Source of the DNA: Edolisoma coerulescens
Lineage: Eukaryota; Chordata; Aves; Passeriformes; Campephagidae
Direction: 5' to 3'
NCBI GenBank assembly: GCA_013397115.1
Contig: VWZW01002568.1
Span: forward strand, 907,181-971,180
DNA length: 64,000 nt
In this document: piece after piece, positions 1-13,600 of the stretch
Position numbering within the stretch: position 1 is the first letter of the stretch
Layout: each line of letters starts with the position of its first letter
Translations under genes and position numbers: made by a program
Notes under the pieces: model-generated
The model's database searches: none
The model's input: the letters and a program-made list of their open reading frames with translations, nothing else
What the model was told of the DNA's origin: nothing

Positions 1-1959
1 CACCTGAATCTCATGAAAGAGATGATGGAAGAGGATACTGGTCAGCTAAAGAAAACTTAGGAGCTTATTGTAACAGGAAAGAGTACTAGGGGATGAGAAC
101 AATGCAAATGTAAACCCATTCCATACGAAGAGGACTGAGGTGAAATCAGGGAGTTGCAGGCTTGCAATAAAGTTAGATTTTGACAGTAGGCAAGGTCTTG
201 GAGACATTAGCAGAGGATGAGATCACAAAACATCTGGAAAAATATGAGCTGATATAAAGGAATGGGGAGATTTTCTGGAACAGAAAGCCATGTCTGACAA
301 AATGGATGGAACTTTTGGAGGCAGATGAGAAGTGACATGGTGAGTTCTAAGTGCTTCACAATTTTATGATGGTCCTTAGCACTTTGCCAGCCAGTGGATG
401 TAGCTGTGTATGATAAATGCTGGTGAGCATCTTCGTTACATAGATAGAAGCCTTAGACCATGATCTAGAGTAGACCAAAGTGGCAAAAGAGATAGATTAA
501 AAAGGAAAAGTTTTTTTATGGAACAGCCCAGTTTGACTATGTTGCTTCCTGGGTCTTGTTCCTGAATAATGCTCAGGCAGCAAAGCTGTCAGAGTGAAAC
601 TGGGAAGCAATGACCAGAGGCCAAATCCAATGTGAATGGTCTTTTTCATTCTGTTTTGTACATTCCTACTTTTGAGTTAGCTTACCATCCTCTCTGTTTT
701 ATTTCTAAATGTGTCAATTTTCTTATTGTGCAGGCCCAGGACAGTCTGTTGCTTTGAGCTGAGGTCTCTAAGTAATCTGAAAACAACTTTTTTTGCAGGG
801 GCTGTTTAAACCACAGATGATGCTCAGTTGTGGAGAAAGCTGCTGAGCTATGTAGAGGCAAAAGCTCAGATCCAGGATCCTGCAGGACCTGGGAGGTGGG
901 GAACCCAAATCTCAGTCTGCTCAGTCTGTGTGTTTCCTGCTGAAAAATTCCAGTACCTGCCTTCAAGAGGTGTGCATAACATAACCACAGAGAGAGAACT
1001 TATTTTAGAACTGCAGCTTTTAAATTCTTAGGAGGAAGACACTGCCCCATCTTTGTTACCTCTGACCCTAAAGCCCTCTTGAGAAAACTTTGGTGAAGAA
1101 AGTCATGTAGGCTTGGGAAAGGTTAGAACATGGATCACAACAGAATTAGATTGGTACAAATAACAGTCCAGAAAAATTCTGATTAAATAAAGGTGCATTT
1201 AATGAACTTATGGGCTGTATAATGAGCAGTTCAGGAAAATACATGGACTGGTTTGTTGTTTGTCACAAAACTGGGATCTAAGTGAACTGGGTCCCATTCC
1301 AGAATGACTAGTTCTAGACAACTGTCCTGGGCTCAACCCTGGGCTAATACAGATATAATACCTTCATCTCTGAAACTAGCTTATTTGATCATTTACCACA
1401 TATTTCTCCTCTGTGCTGCTCTGCCTGCCACTGACATGCTTTGAATTGTGCATTAATTCTTGTGCTCATTCCCCATGTATAACATGTGAGTCTGGCACAC
1501 ATTGGTCAGGTCTGGGTAGACAAAATAAACATAGGTGTTCCTGAGGGTCTAATACCAAAATCTTACAGAGGGTGTTAATCACCCCATGGAATGCACATGG
1601 GCTGATTTTTTTTACCTTATCTTTCTATTTTAGTGTCTGTAATGCCACAAAATCAGCTTTTCCTGTGGTTTTCTAATTACTTCCTTTATTTGTCTGAGGT
1701 GGAAATAGCACAATAGGGGGCTTAGCTGCAGAGTGAAAGTATTTCTACACTCAGTATTACACACAGAAAGTATAAAGGGCATTTGAAAATTGAATTCCAA
1801 AATTTTCTCGGAGGTAGCCTGAACGGAGCCTTGTGGATCAACCAATTCAGCCACATGCTACCTCAGCCTCCCACGTAACGTAATCTGTTCATAAATTTGG
1901 TGTGTTCCTTCATAAAAGGGGTTAGGTTTCTTACCATAACTACTCCTATGGGAAGGCTG
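1..1959. other. Single-copy noncoding stretch
   Basis: I see no recognisable gene, CR1 end or tandem repeat here. Open frames are short (under 100 codons) and have no family resemblance. The first 500 bases are purine-rich on the + strand and could be the decayed interior of an old element, but I cannot match them to anything. Confidence 0.55.
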
Positions 1960-2280
1960 CTTCAAGCCCTCACTCTTCCGACAGTTTGAAACTCTTCTTA
2001 ATGTCTATCTGAAATTTATTCATGGACAGTTAGTACCCATTTGTCCTCATGCCAAAAGTGTCCTGTAATTTAAATAGTCATATCAACTTTCAGCTTCTGT
2101 TCTGATACTTAAGCCTCTCCTCCGGTGTATGAAGTTCCACATTCCTTAGATGATCCCAGTGCTCTTCTCTGTACCATCCTGATTTCCAGTTAATCTTTCT
2201 TGATCACAGGTGACCTGAATTGTGACTATTATTCCAGAAGTAAATAGTTTTGTACCTGTGCAATGGTTGTCACCAAACCC
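1960..2280 (-). mobile_element. Ancient, highly diverged CR1/L3-like LINE fragment
   Basis: On the + strand this reads as the reverse complement of an old amniote CR1 ORF2 3' region. Landmarks in order are TTTATTCATGGACAGT, a short run resembling CCCATTTGTCCTCATGCCAA, TTAAATAG, and CTCTTCTCTGTACCATCCTG. The same order occurs in old CR1 copies of turtles, crocodilians and birds. The copy is riddled with indels and has no usable frame. It lacks the ATTCTATG tail, so the 3' end is missing. It is clearly older than the other CR1 pieces in the window. The family assignment is from remembered consensus; the exact subfamily is not known. Confidence 0.68.
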
Positions 2281-3322
2281 ACAGTTTCCAATTTGGCTCA
2301 CCCAGGTGAAGACATGTCAATAAGGTTCTGATTTTAGCCAGGTTGGTTTGTGTAATGAATACAATTCCCAGTATGCTTCCACAGTGCTTTCAGCTCCATC
2401 TAGACAAGAGACAGGCTTAAAAACTTTCTTCTTCCATCAAGTTCTTATCAACCTGCATTAGGATTTAAGTGTCTTTGATTTGGTGGGAATACAAATTGCA
2501 TATTTGCATCTGAGCTGTTTAAGTGTTGTGGCTCGGGGACACAAGAAAATTATTGTGCTTTTGCAAGCTGCCATGTGCCAGCTGACCTGCCACAGCTGGC
2601 TGTGTTTGCTGCAAATGTGATATAATGCAACACAGAGGCTGATGCTATGCTGCAGAAGCTGATGGATGCTGTGGATGAGGATTGGAAGTAATCTCCATAA
2701 AATTACTAACTTTAATAAGCTCCAGGCTAAGACACCCAAATTTAGTGCTCACATGAATCCAAGGCTCTGTTACAGCCACTGTGTCTGGACAACCATGAAG
2801 AGATGGAAGAAAGAATGTATTCAGCTGGACCTTTGTCTCCAAGGCAGGAGGGCTGTGAATAGAGAGAGAGGATCACTTGCAGATAACTTCTTACACCACT
2901 TATCTTCAGCCAGCCTGGGTTACAATCTCCCCCATAACCTGGAACAAAGCAAGAATTCAGATATACCTTCATGTGGTTTAGATGGAGCTGATATATGGAT
3001 CAAGGGTCAGCTGCAGTAATAACTTTTGCAAGCATTTTTAACATGTGCTGTAATAGGTTTAAGGTCCCAGGAAAAATACTGTGCTTGTTTCTCCTGCTTC
3101 TTGAGACCAAGGAATGAGAATTGCACTTTGACAATGTGGTTCCTGATGCAGAGTTCTGGACAGAGGCTCTGGATAATTCTAGGTAGCTGGGTGGAGGTGT
3201 CTGAGCTCCCACTTCAGTTAGAGAGCACAAAGTTGTTGTGGAAACACTGAAGCCCAGTAGGTGCTTCAGCTTGTAGTAAATATATATAAGTATTATGTGA
3301 TTCAGCTGCTTAGTGCCACCTG
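2281..3322. other. Single-copy noncoding stretch
   Basis: Nothing recognised. Overlapping open frames of up to about 157 codons occur on both strands around 2.6-3.5 kb, but they overlap one another and run into the CR1 tail at 3323, which argues against coding. Confidence 0.5.
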
Positions 3323-3397
3323 AAGTATCCTGCCTATGGCAGGGAGTTGGAAATAGGTTTAAGGTCCCTTCCAACCCAAACCATCTTATGATTCTCT
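3323..3397 (+). mobile_element. CR1 LINE, short 3'-end fragment
   Basis: A 75-bp remnant holds only the last part of CR1: a degenerate TGCCCATGGCAGGG block, then GGTCCCTTCCAACCCAAACC, then the ATTCT tail. It is severely 5'-truncated, as is usual for CR1 because reverse transcription starts at the 3' end. No coding capacity remains. Confidence 0.85.
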
Positions 3398-6300
3398 GAA
3401 GTGTCTCAGCAGTGCCTTCCAAATATCCTGCAGGGCCCAGCCCCTGTGTGTTTTTCTTGTTTAGCCAATCCATTTCATGCTGTGAAATGGATCTTCATTA
3501 CCTATAACGTGATCATGTGGCCTATTCATGGGTGTTTGTATTTATCCTCACCTCAGAATCAGTGTCACCCTGTGGATATATTCAGTGTTCACCACAAGCA
3601 GGCTTTGGTGAGTGGGACCTTCCCTCAGCCAGGGGCTTTGGAGTAAACCCCAGGAAGGATTGTCTGGAAAGAGAGATCAGTGCTTCTCTCCATGTCTGGA
3701 AGAATCTTGCTATAGTGATTCCTCTGTCAAATAGTGCTACTAAACAAGCCCATATCATTTTTTGAGCAGTAGATATCCCAGATGCTCCCAGAGTTTCCAA
3801 CCATTCACATCACCTTGCACCAAATAATGGGATATACTGATGGTTTTTGTCCCTCAGAGTAATTTCTAAGCAGGTGCTGTGGGCAAACATTCTTTTTCTT
3901 TTCTGTCCTTTGAAAGAGTAGTCCAAAGCCTTTAATCCAAGCCAAGCCACAGGTCAGAGTTGAGAAATGGTTTATAGCTGCAATATTTTTTCCCTATGTG
4001 CTTCAGATAAAGAAAAAAGCAAACTCAAGAAAATGCTCTTCTACCTTCCCACCCCTTCCTAAGAATTCTTTTGTCTTTTTCAAAATGAGTTGATTTGATT
4101 TCCTTGAAATATTGCAACACACATACAAAAATTGCTCCCCAGCTGAGAAGTTTTTATATCAAGTTTCATCCCTTCTGCTGTTCTCTTACTTTTTTCTTCT
4201 TCAGGAAAAGTTACAAACTCATGAAAAAAGGAGAGTTTATAATGAAAGTGCTGGCAGGGCCTTAGTGTAGCATTTCCAGATGTGCTGGTGCAATTAGGGC
4301 TGGTCAAATACAGTTGGATGAAATCAGAAGTGACCCAAAGTCTTTGTCAAAGCCTTGAACCGAACCTTGAGGGGGCTGAAATCATTTAGTTGAGTTTTTC
4401 TCTGTGTTTTGGAGGGGGCTGCTATACCCCATTTTAAGATGGAATTGAATGTGAAGAACATTTTTGGCAGCACAGCATTTCTCCCTCCAGTCACGGGTAA
4501 AAGGGGAAGTCCAGAGGCAATCAAGAACAAGGCTCTCCCTTCCTTCTCCCACATCACCGGTACTGAGGCAAGCAGCTCCTTGCCTCAAACACCTCCAGAC
4601 TTTGGAAACCTTCTGACAGCTTTCCAGCTGTGTAATTAGCCAAAGCAAAAAATTTTCGTATTTGTATAATTTGATGGTTTGCATCCAGAACTGACTGTGC
4701 ATTAAAGCTCTGCAGTGCGAGCTCATCTCACAACAACCAAAGGATCTTATTATGGCTTCAGATATGCGCAAACACACATCCCACTTAAGGCTTGGGGAGT
4801 CCCAAGTGTGTATCCACAGCAAGGCTGACTGATTTTTATATTTTCCTTGGTTTTCCACTTCCTTGTTTGAGTCTGGAGAGGAAATGGATAATGGGAAAAA
4901 TCAATATCTTCCCAGAAGGTGCTTTGGGGTTACTGCAGTGGATTTGCTGTTCTGCAGTGTGTATGGACACACAGCACAAGGATTTGAGAGAGGCAAGAAT
5001 AACAGGGAGCAGAGCTCCTCCTTTGGGATAGAGGCTCTGTCTCTCATATCAAGCTCTGCAGGAAGCCAGAAAACCAAACCAATTCATGTCAGAGGCTGGG
5101 GAGAGCCAAGGTATCTTCAGACCTGTAGCTGAAAACAGAGGAGGTTTCTCATACCTGGGTTTGTTTTTCCATGCTGTCCCCTCGACTTGAAGTTGGAATC
5201 CCCCACTTAGGTTTCCTGCAGGACTCTCCCTCCATGTCACATAATTTACTCAGTGAAGAAAACAAATCCCAGCAGGGTTTGAGTTTTCTGAGCCTCATGT
5301 GACATGCTACTCTGGATATCCACTCCGAAGCCACGTCTCTGCTCAGCTAAGGTTTCTTATTTTCTTCCCAGACCCAGTGGCCCCCTCTGCCATTATTGAA
5401 TAGCTGTATATATTAAAAAACAAATTAGTAAGTAAGAGCTCTCCAAGAACACCCAGGTGCTGAGGAAGTTGTATTTGTGCCTCCAGAGGTGGCATGTTTT
5501 CCCCCTCAGATGATACCTGATCTAGTGTTATGGTATTGTGTTAACTGAGCACTATCGTGCTTGGAAGAGCTACAGCTCAGATGAGACATAAATTTGAGAC
5601 CCCACTTGCCTGCAGTGAGCACTTTAACCAGAGAGAAATTTGTGGGAAGGCAGGAGGGATGATGAGGAATGGAGGGGAACAGGGATTTCTCTTGCTATAG
5701 GCTGCCCTTCACCAGGATTCACACAGAAGGGCTTTTTCTCCTTTTTCACTGATGTCCCAAAACTACTGCTGCCCACCTTCATACTTGAAACCTGCCCTAA
5801 ACATAAAACACTCTTACTGCTTCTTTATCTTCTCTGTTGTGATCACGAGGATGTAAAAGGGAGTGAGAGCTGAAAGCCATCACACCTCTCCTCTTCCATA
5901 CAGGTGGAAAATGTGAGAGCATGAAGGGTGTCTTACAATATCTTGTGGCAAATGGACAGAGGGACAGGGCTCTGGTACCTCTTGACACTGCCTATTGCTG
6001 TTACATGGCACTAAATCCCATGTCCACTTCTCCAAAGATGCCCATCTTGGCAGCCTCAGTGCCAGGGAGGGCTTGTTTTTGCTAGAAGCTGACTAGCTGA
6101 CTGCTGGAAGATGTTGAATGCCTCTAGATATGAGAAAAGCACACAAATCCTCCAGGATTTACTTCAGGGCAGCATTTATCAAACCAAGGAGAAAGCTGGA
6201 TCCTTGGATCCCTGCCATTTTAAAGCTCTGAAGATTATTTCTGGTTACTGAAGTTTGACCTCTGCATTTCAAGTTGGAGCCTGAACTCCCTGGCCTAAAT

Positions 6301-9300
6301 CTAAACCAGTCTGTGGCGTAGCTGTGGTTTTCCTCCAGGGTCAGCAATGGCTTAAATCCATGCCCAGCTCAGTAAATTGGAAATGGCAGAAGAAGATTCC
6401 AGGGTGGTGGCCTGAGAGGAAGATGAATACATGAGTTCCAGATAATTACCGCTCTTTTAAAAAAATTTCAGATGTCTTGAACCTGTTTCTCGTGTATTCA
6501 TCTACTTCATGTATTAGGCTGGAGATAAGGCTACATAATTAAAATGGTTCCCTTCAGCTTTAAAAATCTGTGAAGGGCTTGCAAAACTGGTTGAGTCTGA
6601 AGAGTGCCCTGGAAATCTCAGGGGAAAAATATTGCAGCATAGAAAACCAGTTGTGTTTATTAAGAATATAATGAATGGACAGAACAAATACTTTGCAGAA
6701 TAAGCCCCAAGCACTGTATTTGGGTAGCATTGCATACTCTATTTAAAATACATTTATATTTAAAATTTTTTTCCTTGCCATAATGATCTGGGTTGTATTA
6801 CAGTAAAGAGATGAATAGCAAAGATTAGCAAGCTGGTCATCTGTCCACTCCCAAACTCAAACCAGGATTAACTATAAACTTTCTAGTAATTGCAAGCCTG
6901 GTACAGGATTGAAGCCATTAATGAATACATTGTACAGAGCCAGATCAGGTACTTGAGGAAAACTACAGGATATATTTTTCCACTTTCACTGTGACAATTG
7001 CTAACTGCTTTGTGATTATGAACAGCAGCAGAACCACTTTATTGTAGTCCTGTTCATGTTGCTTTAGGTTATACATGAGAAACTCAGTGAAAACAATGTC
7101 AAAAATTTATTAAACTGCATATGAAATACAGATATTTAATTTGTCTTGATTTGTTCTTGCAAATTCTTCTCAGGTATGCTTTTTAATTTTAAGTGAATTT
7201 ACAAATCGAGATACAACCGTTCTTAGGCTTCTTTTTAATGAAGAAAAAATATTTAAAATTTTAAGAGTTGTCCTAGGAATTTGTGTTGCTTCAACTCAAG
7301 TGTCAAAGACTTCTTTTCCCCCTTGTTTATAAAGATAGGCACTGAATTTGATCTAGTTGTCCATAGGCTCACCTATGTTTCAGGAGTTATTGGAGGTAAT
7401 GCCTAAGAGCTGTTGTCTCACACTTTGCTACTCTTGAACTTCCCAGAATGAACTGGACAAACTATTGCCATTTAGATCGGTGCTTCTAAATTTCATTTCC
7501 TGGGGATCAAATCCAAAATTAATACCTATATAATAAAATAATAGTAGCAACAACAGATTGCATTGCCAATGCTTTCTGCTTTTCCTGTTCTTTATATATT
7601 TTAGTAGATTATTATACTAATAGTGCTTGCTAAGTGGAAAAGTAGTATCATCAAATAATGTTCTGATTTGTTCCTTGTCACAGGAAGAGGTGAAGCCTAG
7701 AATAGGTTTCCAAAGTGCCTGAGTCCTACGCCTGCATTTTCTCCCAAAATAGTTGTATTGAGCTGTTTTATTTGAGGCAAAAGTGCTCAGCATTAAGTTA
7801 ATGGCCCCTGCTGAAGTCAGCTGCATCATCAGCAGTGCTGGGTGCATCCAAAGCCTGGACTCTTGATTTTGGTTGTTTTATACCTGTATAAAATGTACAT
7901 ACAGATGTACCATGTGAAAAAGAAAGATTTATGCCTTTTTAACTTCCCTTGACTCATGACATTTGTGTCTGTGATCCATTTCCTAGAGGCAAGATGAGGC
8001 AAACACCTTGTTTTATAGTTAAGGGAATTTAGCAATAGGGGTATGACCAGAGGGTGCCAGTTAATCTCAGAGAGTGTCCCCTGGCAGTGTTTAGGTTACA
8101 GAGATGTACCCCCAGTGCTGTTAGTTCAGCAGGGGGAAAAGTGGATCCAGGCTTTTGCTGTTGCAAAATGATAGGAAAATGTCACAGACCTTGAACTTCG
8201 GATTTAACGAAGCAAAGGATGTTGTCCCAAGCTGCATTTTGGACCGGGAGCATCATCTTGTCTGGCCAAAGGGCTCCTGGGATGACTTCTTCCTTCAGTG
8301 CTCCCCAGAATTCTGACTTGGACTGAAAAAAGTGCAGAACAGCTTTCTTCTGGCACGACTCAGTGCCAGGCCTTGAGACTGACGGGTATGAAAATATGAG
8401 CTAATGCTTATCAGATGCACATCTGGAATCACAACAGAAAACTCCAGAGGTAAAGACACCCCAAGTCATCTAAAGCCAGTTTGTGACTTCCTAGGATGCC
8501 AAGCATCTTTACAGCAGGCAAGGTATCTGATAGCTTCTGATGCTTCAGAAGTCTGGATATGAGCTGCACCAACTCACAAACTGCTCTGGTTTTTTTTACC
8601 TCAAAGCTCCGCTTTCCAGTTCTCTTAATGCAATACAAAAATGGGAGAAGAAAAGGAAACAGTGACTCTGTGGTGAAATGACTGTAACTCCAGAGAGGTG
8701 TGAATTGGATGGATGGACTGAAAAGTTGGTAGAAAAACCAGACCTCTGAGCTTGGGGAACAATGGCCATCAGCAGGATGTGCAACTGGTGACCAGTTGCT
8801 GGCACTTTTCTTCTGGGACCGATAGTGGGACTGATAACAACGATCACTGTCATTAATGGCTTTGGAGACAGGACAGGGATCACCTCAGCAAGGTCATGGA
8901 TAATATTAAAATGGGGAAAATGACTGGAAAGTAGAAGGTAGGGATGAAATTCAGTTGGAATCAACCTAAGGGAATGTTTGGATAAGCAATTTATTGTTTC
9001 ATGAGAGTTTGGCTCTAAATATATATGGAAGCTGAGAGATGGGAATATGCTTGTTCCACACTGTCTCTTTCCTGTGGAAATCCTGAAGAATAGCTCAACA
9101 TAAATGATCTTCAGGACTTTGCTTGGTTACTCCTGCACTGAGCCCAAACATTTGTGGTTGTGAGGAATTTATCAGTAGGAGTCATGGGCTCCTGGAAATG
9201 AGAAAGGAAGATGGAATGACAGAGCCTGTTGTCAAGAGAACAAAGTTTCTTAACAGTCCACTGCAAAGATTTATCTAGAAACAAGTGCAGTTCATCTGTT

Positions 9301-9787
9301 TTACTCCTGCCTGAAAGAGTTTTCCCTTGAAGTGAGGATAAATTCATATATTTTGTAGCTTTTAATGGCTTCTAAGGTATAGGGACATTAGTGACAGTAA
9401 CGAGACAACAAAAATAGTACAAAATTATAATAAAAACATTGCTGTTTGTGAAGGCATTTTTTTTTTAAATTTGAATGAAGAATTTAAAACTTGTAAATGG
9501 AGTCACAGCACATGCGGATTATAAATATGGCGATTGGAATTTTCAGCGGAAGTCTCACCACAGATACAGTTGGAAGACTTGCCTCCTGTTGACTGAGGAA
9601 TAGCTCCTTGTATTTCCCACCCCACTAGCCCAGACTGGGTTCAATCTTGCCCATTAACTCAGCAACTACTTTGCTGAAGGGGAAATGCTACGAAGGCTGA
9701 GTTTCAAATGGTTTCAAGGTGCTGGTGACTTTAACAAACTGCACAGACACCTTTTAGTGGTTAAAGGACGTGTTTATTTCTTGCATT
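3398..9787. other. Long repeat-poor noncoding stretch
   Basis: Over 6 kb with no recognised transposable element, RNA gene or exon. It is A+T-rich, especially 6.4-7.6 kb. The longest open frame (4382-4858, minus, 158 codons) has no family resemblance and no supporting context. Short T or A runs occur, but no microsatellite of note. The lack of CR1 over such a length, compared with the rest of the window, is the only notable property. Confidence 0.5.
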
Positions 9788-9830
9788 ATTGGTCTGATTA
9801 AAACAGTTCCTCTTGCAAGTGTATAAAAGG
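9788..9830 (+). promoter_or_regulatory. Promoter-like CCAAT/TATA pair (weak)
   Basis: An inverted CCAAT word (ATTGGT, 9788-9793) is followed about 30 bp downstream by GTATAAAAGG (9821-9830), which fits the TATA consensus well. The spacing would suit a core promoter firing to the right near 9855. No coding sequence follows and no LTR ends were recognised. Words like this arise by chance in A+T-rich DNA, so this is only a candidate. Confidence 0.2.
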
Positions 9831-10429
9831 TGGCTTTAAAACGGTACCTGAACACCTGCAGGACAAGAGCCAGTCAGGTTGTTTTCAGCCACCTTTTCTA
9901 AGCTTGTTGAGCAAAGCCAGGCTATGTGCATGTGTGTTACAATCCTTAGGGGTGCATTAGTCAGGATAAATACCACGACTCCCAAGCTAACTGACTTTCA
10001 CGGCCTTGCTTTATGGTGCTTCTTTCATGCTTCACCTCTTGAAATCCTGAAATCTCTGTTTTAAGCTTTGTCAAAAATATTTCTTGTATTTCTGAAAGCA
10101 AATAGAGAAGAAGTGGAAGTAAAGAGGGAAAACATTTTGTTCGTGTGAAATTCAGGCTTAGCAAGGAGGCTATCACGGAAAACTGAAAAGAGAACATAAT
10201 CTAGGACCAAATGAAGAGATGAAGAACACATTAGTACAAGAATTTTAGATATGGAAAACACTGTGTTTGAGATCCAGTGAGGATCTGACATGAAGACAGG
10301 GGAGGAATGAACATTTTAGGTGGAAGAAAACTCCAAACCAGATATATCGGTAGAGGAGCTGAGAAGAGAAATTCAGAACCTTACTGATTGAGAAGATTTA
10401 GGGCATCCCAGGAACATAACTGTGAATAC
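9831..10429. other. Noncoding stretch
   Basis: Nothing recognised. Open frames are under 80 codons with no family resemblance. Confidence 0.5.
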
Positions 10430-10620
10430 TTGAGGGTGGTGAGGCCCTGGCACATGTTTCCCAGAGAAGCTGTGGCTGCTCCATCCTTGGAAGTGTTCAA
10501 GGCCACGTTGGACGGGGCTTGGAGCAATCTGGGATAGTGGAAGGTGTCCCTGCCCATGGCAGGGTGTTGGAACGAGATGATTTTTAAGGTCCCTTCCAAC
10601 CCAAGAATCTCATTCTATGA
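10430..10620 (+). mobile_element. CR1 LINE, 3' fragment
   Basis: About 190 bp of the CR1 3' end. It starts at GAGGGTGGTGAGGCCCTGG, runs through CCCAGAGAAGCTGTGGCTG and GTGTTCAAGGCC, and ends in CCCTTCCAACCCAAGAATC and ATTCTATGA. The segment encodes the last residues of ORF2 plus the short 3' UTR. It is 5'-truncated and moderately diverged. Its 3' type is the GGTTTGGGTTGGAAGGGACC class (as read in reverse complement). Confidence 0.93.
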
Positions 10621-13600
10621 CTTCCAGGAAACTGGGAACAAGAGCCCTGAGAGGAATTAGAAATGGCTTGAGCCTGAGGCATAAACTGTTGAGAGTGTAG
10701 ACTGGGACTGTGTACAGGAGATGAATGGAACAAGTACCCAGGGATGTGAAAGGAGCTGGCTTGGATGTGATACAGGTCTGCTGAGTGTGCTGAAGATGTC
10801 CAGGCTCATGAATCCATCTGAGAATGCCCTGGTTTCATAGGAGTCCACATTGTCATAGCTGATAACTCCCAGCCTTCAGAGGCTCATGACAAAAAATGAG
10901 ACAGCCTGACCCTCATCCTGGAATTCATTTCATCTGTTTAGCTCCACAATGGGAATGTTGGCATCTGAGCCAAGTTCCCATTGCAGCCCTGGGAGATAAA
11001 ATAAGTGCTTGAAAGGGATAATCTCATCTGAAGTCACTCATCAGCCATGTAAGTCTTTCTCCTTGTTAGGTGAAGATTTTTTGTGGTTTTTGCTATCAAC
11101 TGCTGCTGCAGCCCACAAGGATGGTTCCAGAAGACTTCCAACAAACCAACATCTCCAGATGACACTACACGTCGTATTTCTGGCTTTTATCTAGCTGATA
11201 TAGCTTTGAGAATTACAGACAGCAGCTTTCCATGTTGAAAAACTCCCCAAAACCTGAAGTCACAAATCCTGTCAGAATACGTATAAGTCCAGTTTTAAAA
11301 CGCAAATAAAACCAGTGGGTGATGGTGAGTTGAACTGGATTCCTAGCTGACCTCTTCAGAAGAGATCAGTTTGATTTTGTAGTTGAAATTCCTCCTGCCA
11401 ATGGAGAAACAATATAAAATTTGGACCTGGAAACAGTACAAAAGAAGCTGAGTGTGTGACAATTGTTCAGGTGCTGACAATCCTTTTGATGTAGAAATCT
11501 TCTGTTCTGCCTCCATCAACTGCATCACCCCTGTAGGTACTGGATTGCACAACACTGGCCTTTATCCTGGAAAAATGTAACAGTCTGGTCTTTACAAAGC
11601 TTTGATGGAAGACCAGGGCTGGAACTGCAGCATGCTGTGGAGTTACTAATTATGTCCACAATGTCTATTAAAGTTACCCTGTGAGTTCACATTGCATTAA
11701 GTAAATGTGTTACAGGATTGTGTGCTGTCACATACCTTCTATGATCGTTTTAGGAATGAGATTATTTTGCTGTTCTGTGTGGGATAATTTTTAGGCTGTC
11801 AATTAATAATGCATTACAAAGGGAATAATAAATGTGTATTAGCTCTTTGATCCATGAAGAAATTGTATAATTGCGTCTGGCCCAAAAGTCTTGAAAAGAT
11901 TTCAACTGTGCAACAGATCTTGGGTTAGGGATGTCTGGGTTGCAGCAGGACTACAGAGTGTGGTGACAAGCAGAAGTACCAGGTAGGGCAAAACACCATG
12001 GGAATGTGCATGTGGGCGAATTTTTCACATGTGTATTCCCAAACTTCCTAAAAGATATCAACAAGAGCTAGAAACTGAAACAGCACCAGGCAGGTCAGGG
12101 TTCAGTGCTCAGCCCACTGGTTCACGCTCAGATTTGTGTCCAAAACATCAAACCAAAGAATATCTTAGCTTGTCCTGCCAAGCTAGCTTTACTCCTCTTC
12201 CCAGCATGAAAGAAACCAAACAATTTCAGCAGTGAAGTCAGAAGGATCTGCTGCAGCAACCTTTGCTGCTGAAACCTCTCACTCTGCTCAGCGTTATCTT
12301 CCCTGCCCACTTGGAATCCCATGTCCGAGGGCTCACTGGAAACACATGGCACAATCCCACGTTCATATGAATTCAACACAAGAATAAAGAGCACAAATAA
12401 GGCCAGGCTGTCTGTCTTACCCACTTGCATACCTTTCACTTAGAAACTTGCTGAAAGCCTCCCCAGATTTGCTGTCAGAGCAGAGGTGATGCTTGGAATT
12501 GTGTGCATGCTTGGAAAGGGAAACTCCCTGACCCAGAGGTCTGTTAGGGGGAAGAAACCAGATGGAAAAAGAAGGTTCCCTCATCTCATTCAGGCTACCA
12601 ACTGCTCCCCATGTCCCTGAACTTTCCCTGTTAGTCTCTTGCATAAGATTGTGTTATTTGGGCAAGGATTGTTTTCCTGTTCAGTTTTTGCACAACTCTC
12701 ATTTTAACAGCTTTCTGATGTGGGTGTGAGGCTGCTAAGAACAGTAACAATGTTACCAAGAGGAATAATTTTCCTATTTTTCGAATCTGTGCTTTGACCT
12801 TGGGCTCATCTGGGTTCAGCTCTTATTTATGGATGCTCTGTTATTTTTAAAAAAACTTTATTCCAGACAAAATGGCCCTTTTCCTATTTGCTCCACACAG
12901 ACAAACCATTTGGTCAGACAACCTGCTTCACCAATTCCAAGAAGAAACCAAGATCCAGTGAACTTATTATTGGAGTAAACACTGTTCCCACTGTGAATTC
13001 GTGGTGATAGGCAAGCTGGAAATTTTTTTTGTTCTTGTATTGACAACTTGAGGGCAACCATAGAAAACGCCATAATTTTCATCAGATTCCAGTGCCTCCA
13101 GCATCTGCAGAAAAACTCATTTGGCCAAGCTGCAAAAAGGAAAAGGGTGTGGGGAAAGGAAATAGTAATTGCCTCAGCTATCAATGTCTCTACCATTTGC
13201 ATGCTGGAGCTGCTCCAAATAACTTTGCCTCCTTGGGAAGTTGCTGTTTACTTCAGTTGCTTTGTACTGGGCTAACGGCTCCAATAAATTCCATGCTATT
13301 CCTATGGCTCAGGGTGGCTGTCATCTGAGTTTATGAATGTGAGATTTGTTTGGCTCTCCCCTCCCACCACGAGTGATTTGGGTTAGAAAGTGTGATTATG
13401 TTTGGGCAGAGGGAGAGAGATGCTGCGAGAAGCAAACTGAACAGACATTGTGAATATTTATTTTTTTTAGATGGAAGGCAGTTGTATTTATGTGCAGTTG
13501 TAAAACAGAAAAGATATTGGTTTCTGCTGCAGGAATTATATACTAACTCCAAAAAATGTACACAGTGAGAGCTTATAATAGAAACTTATTCCAGCAGAAT

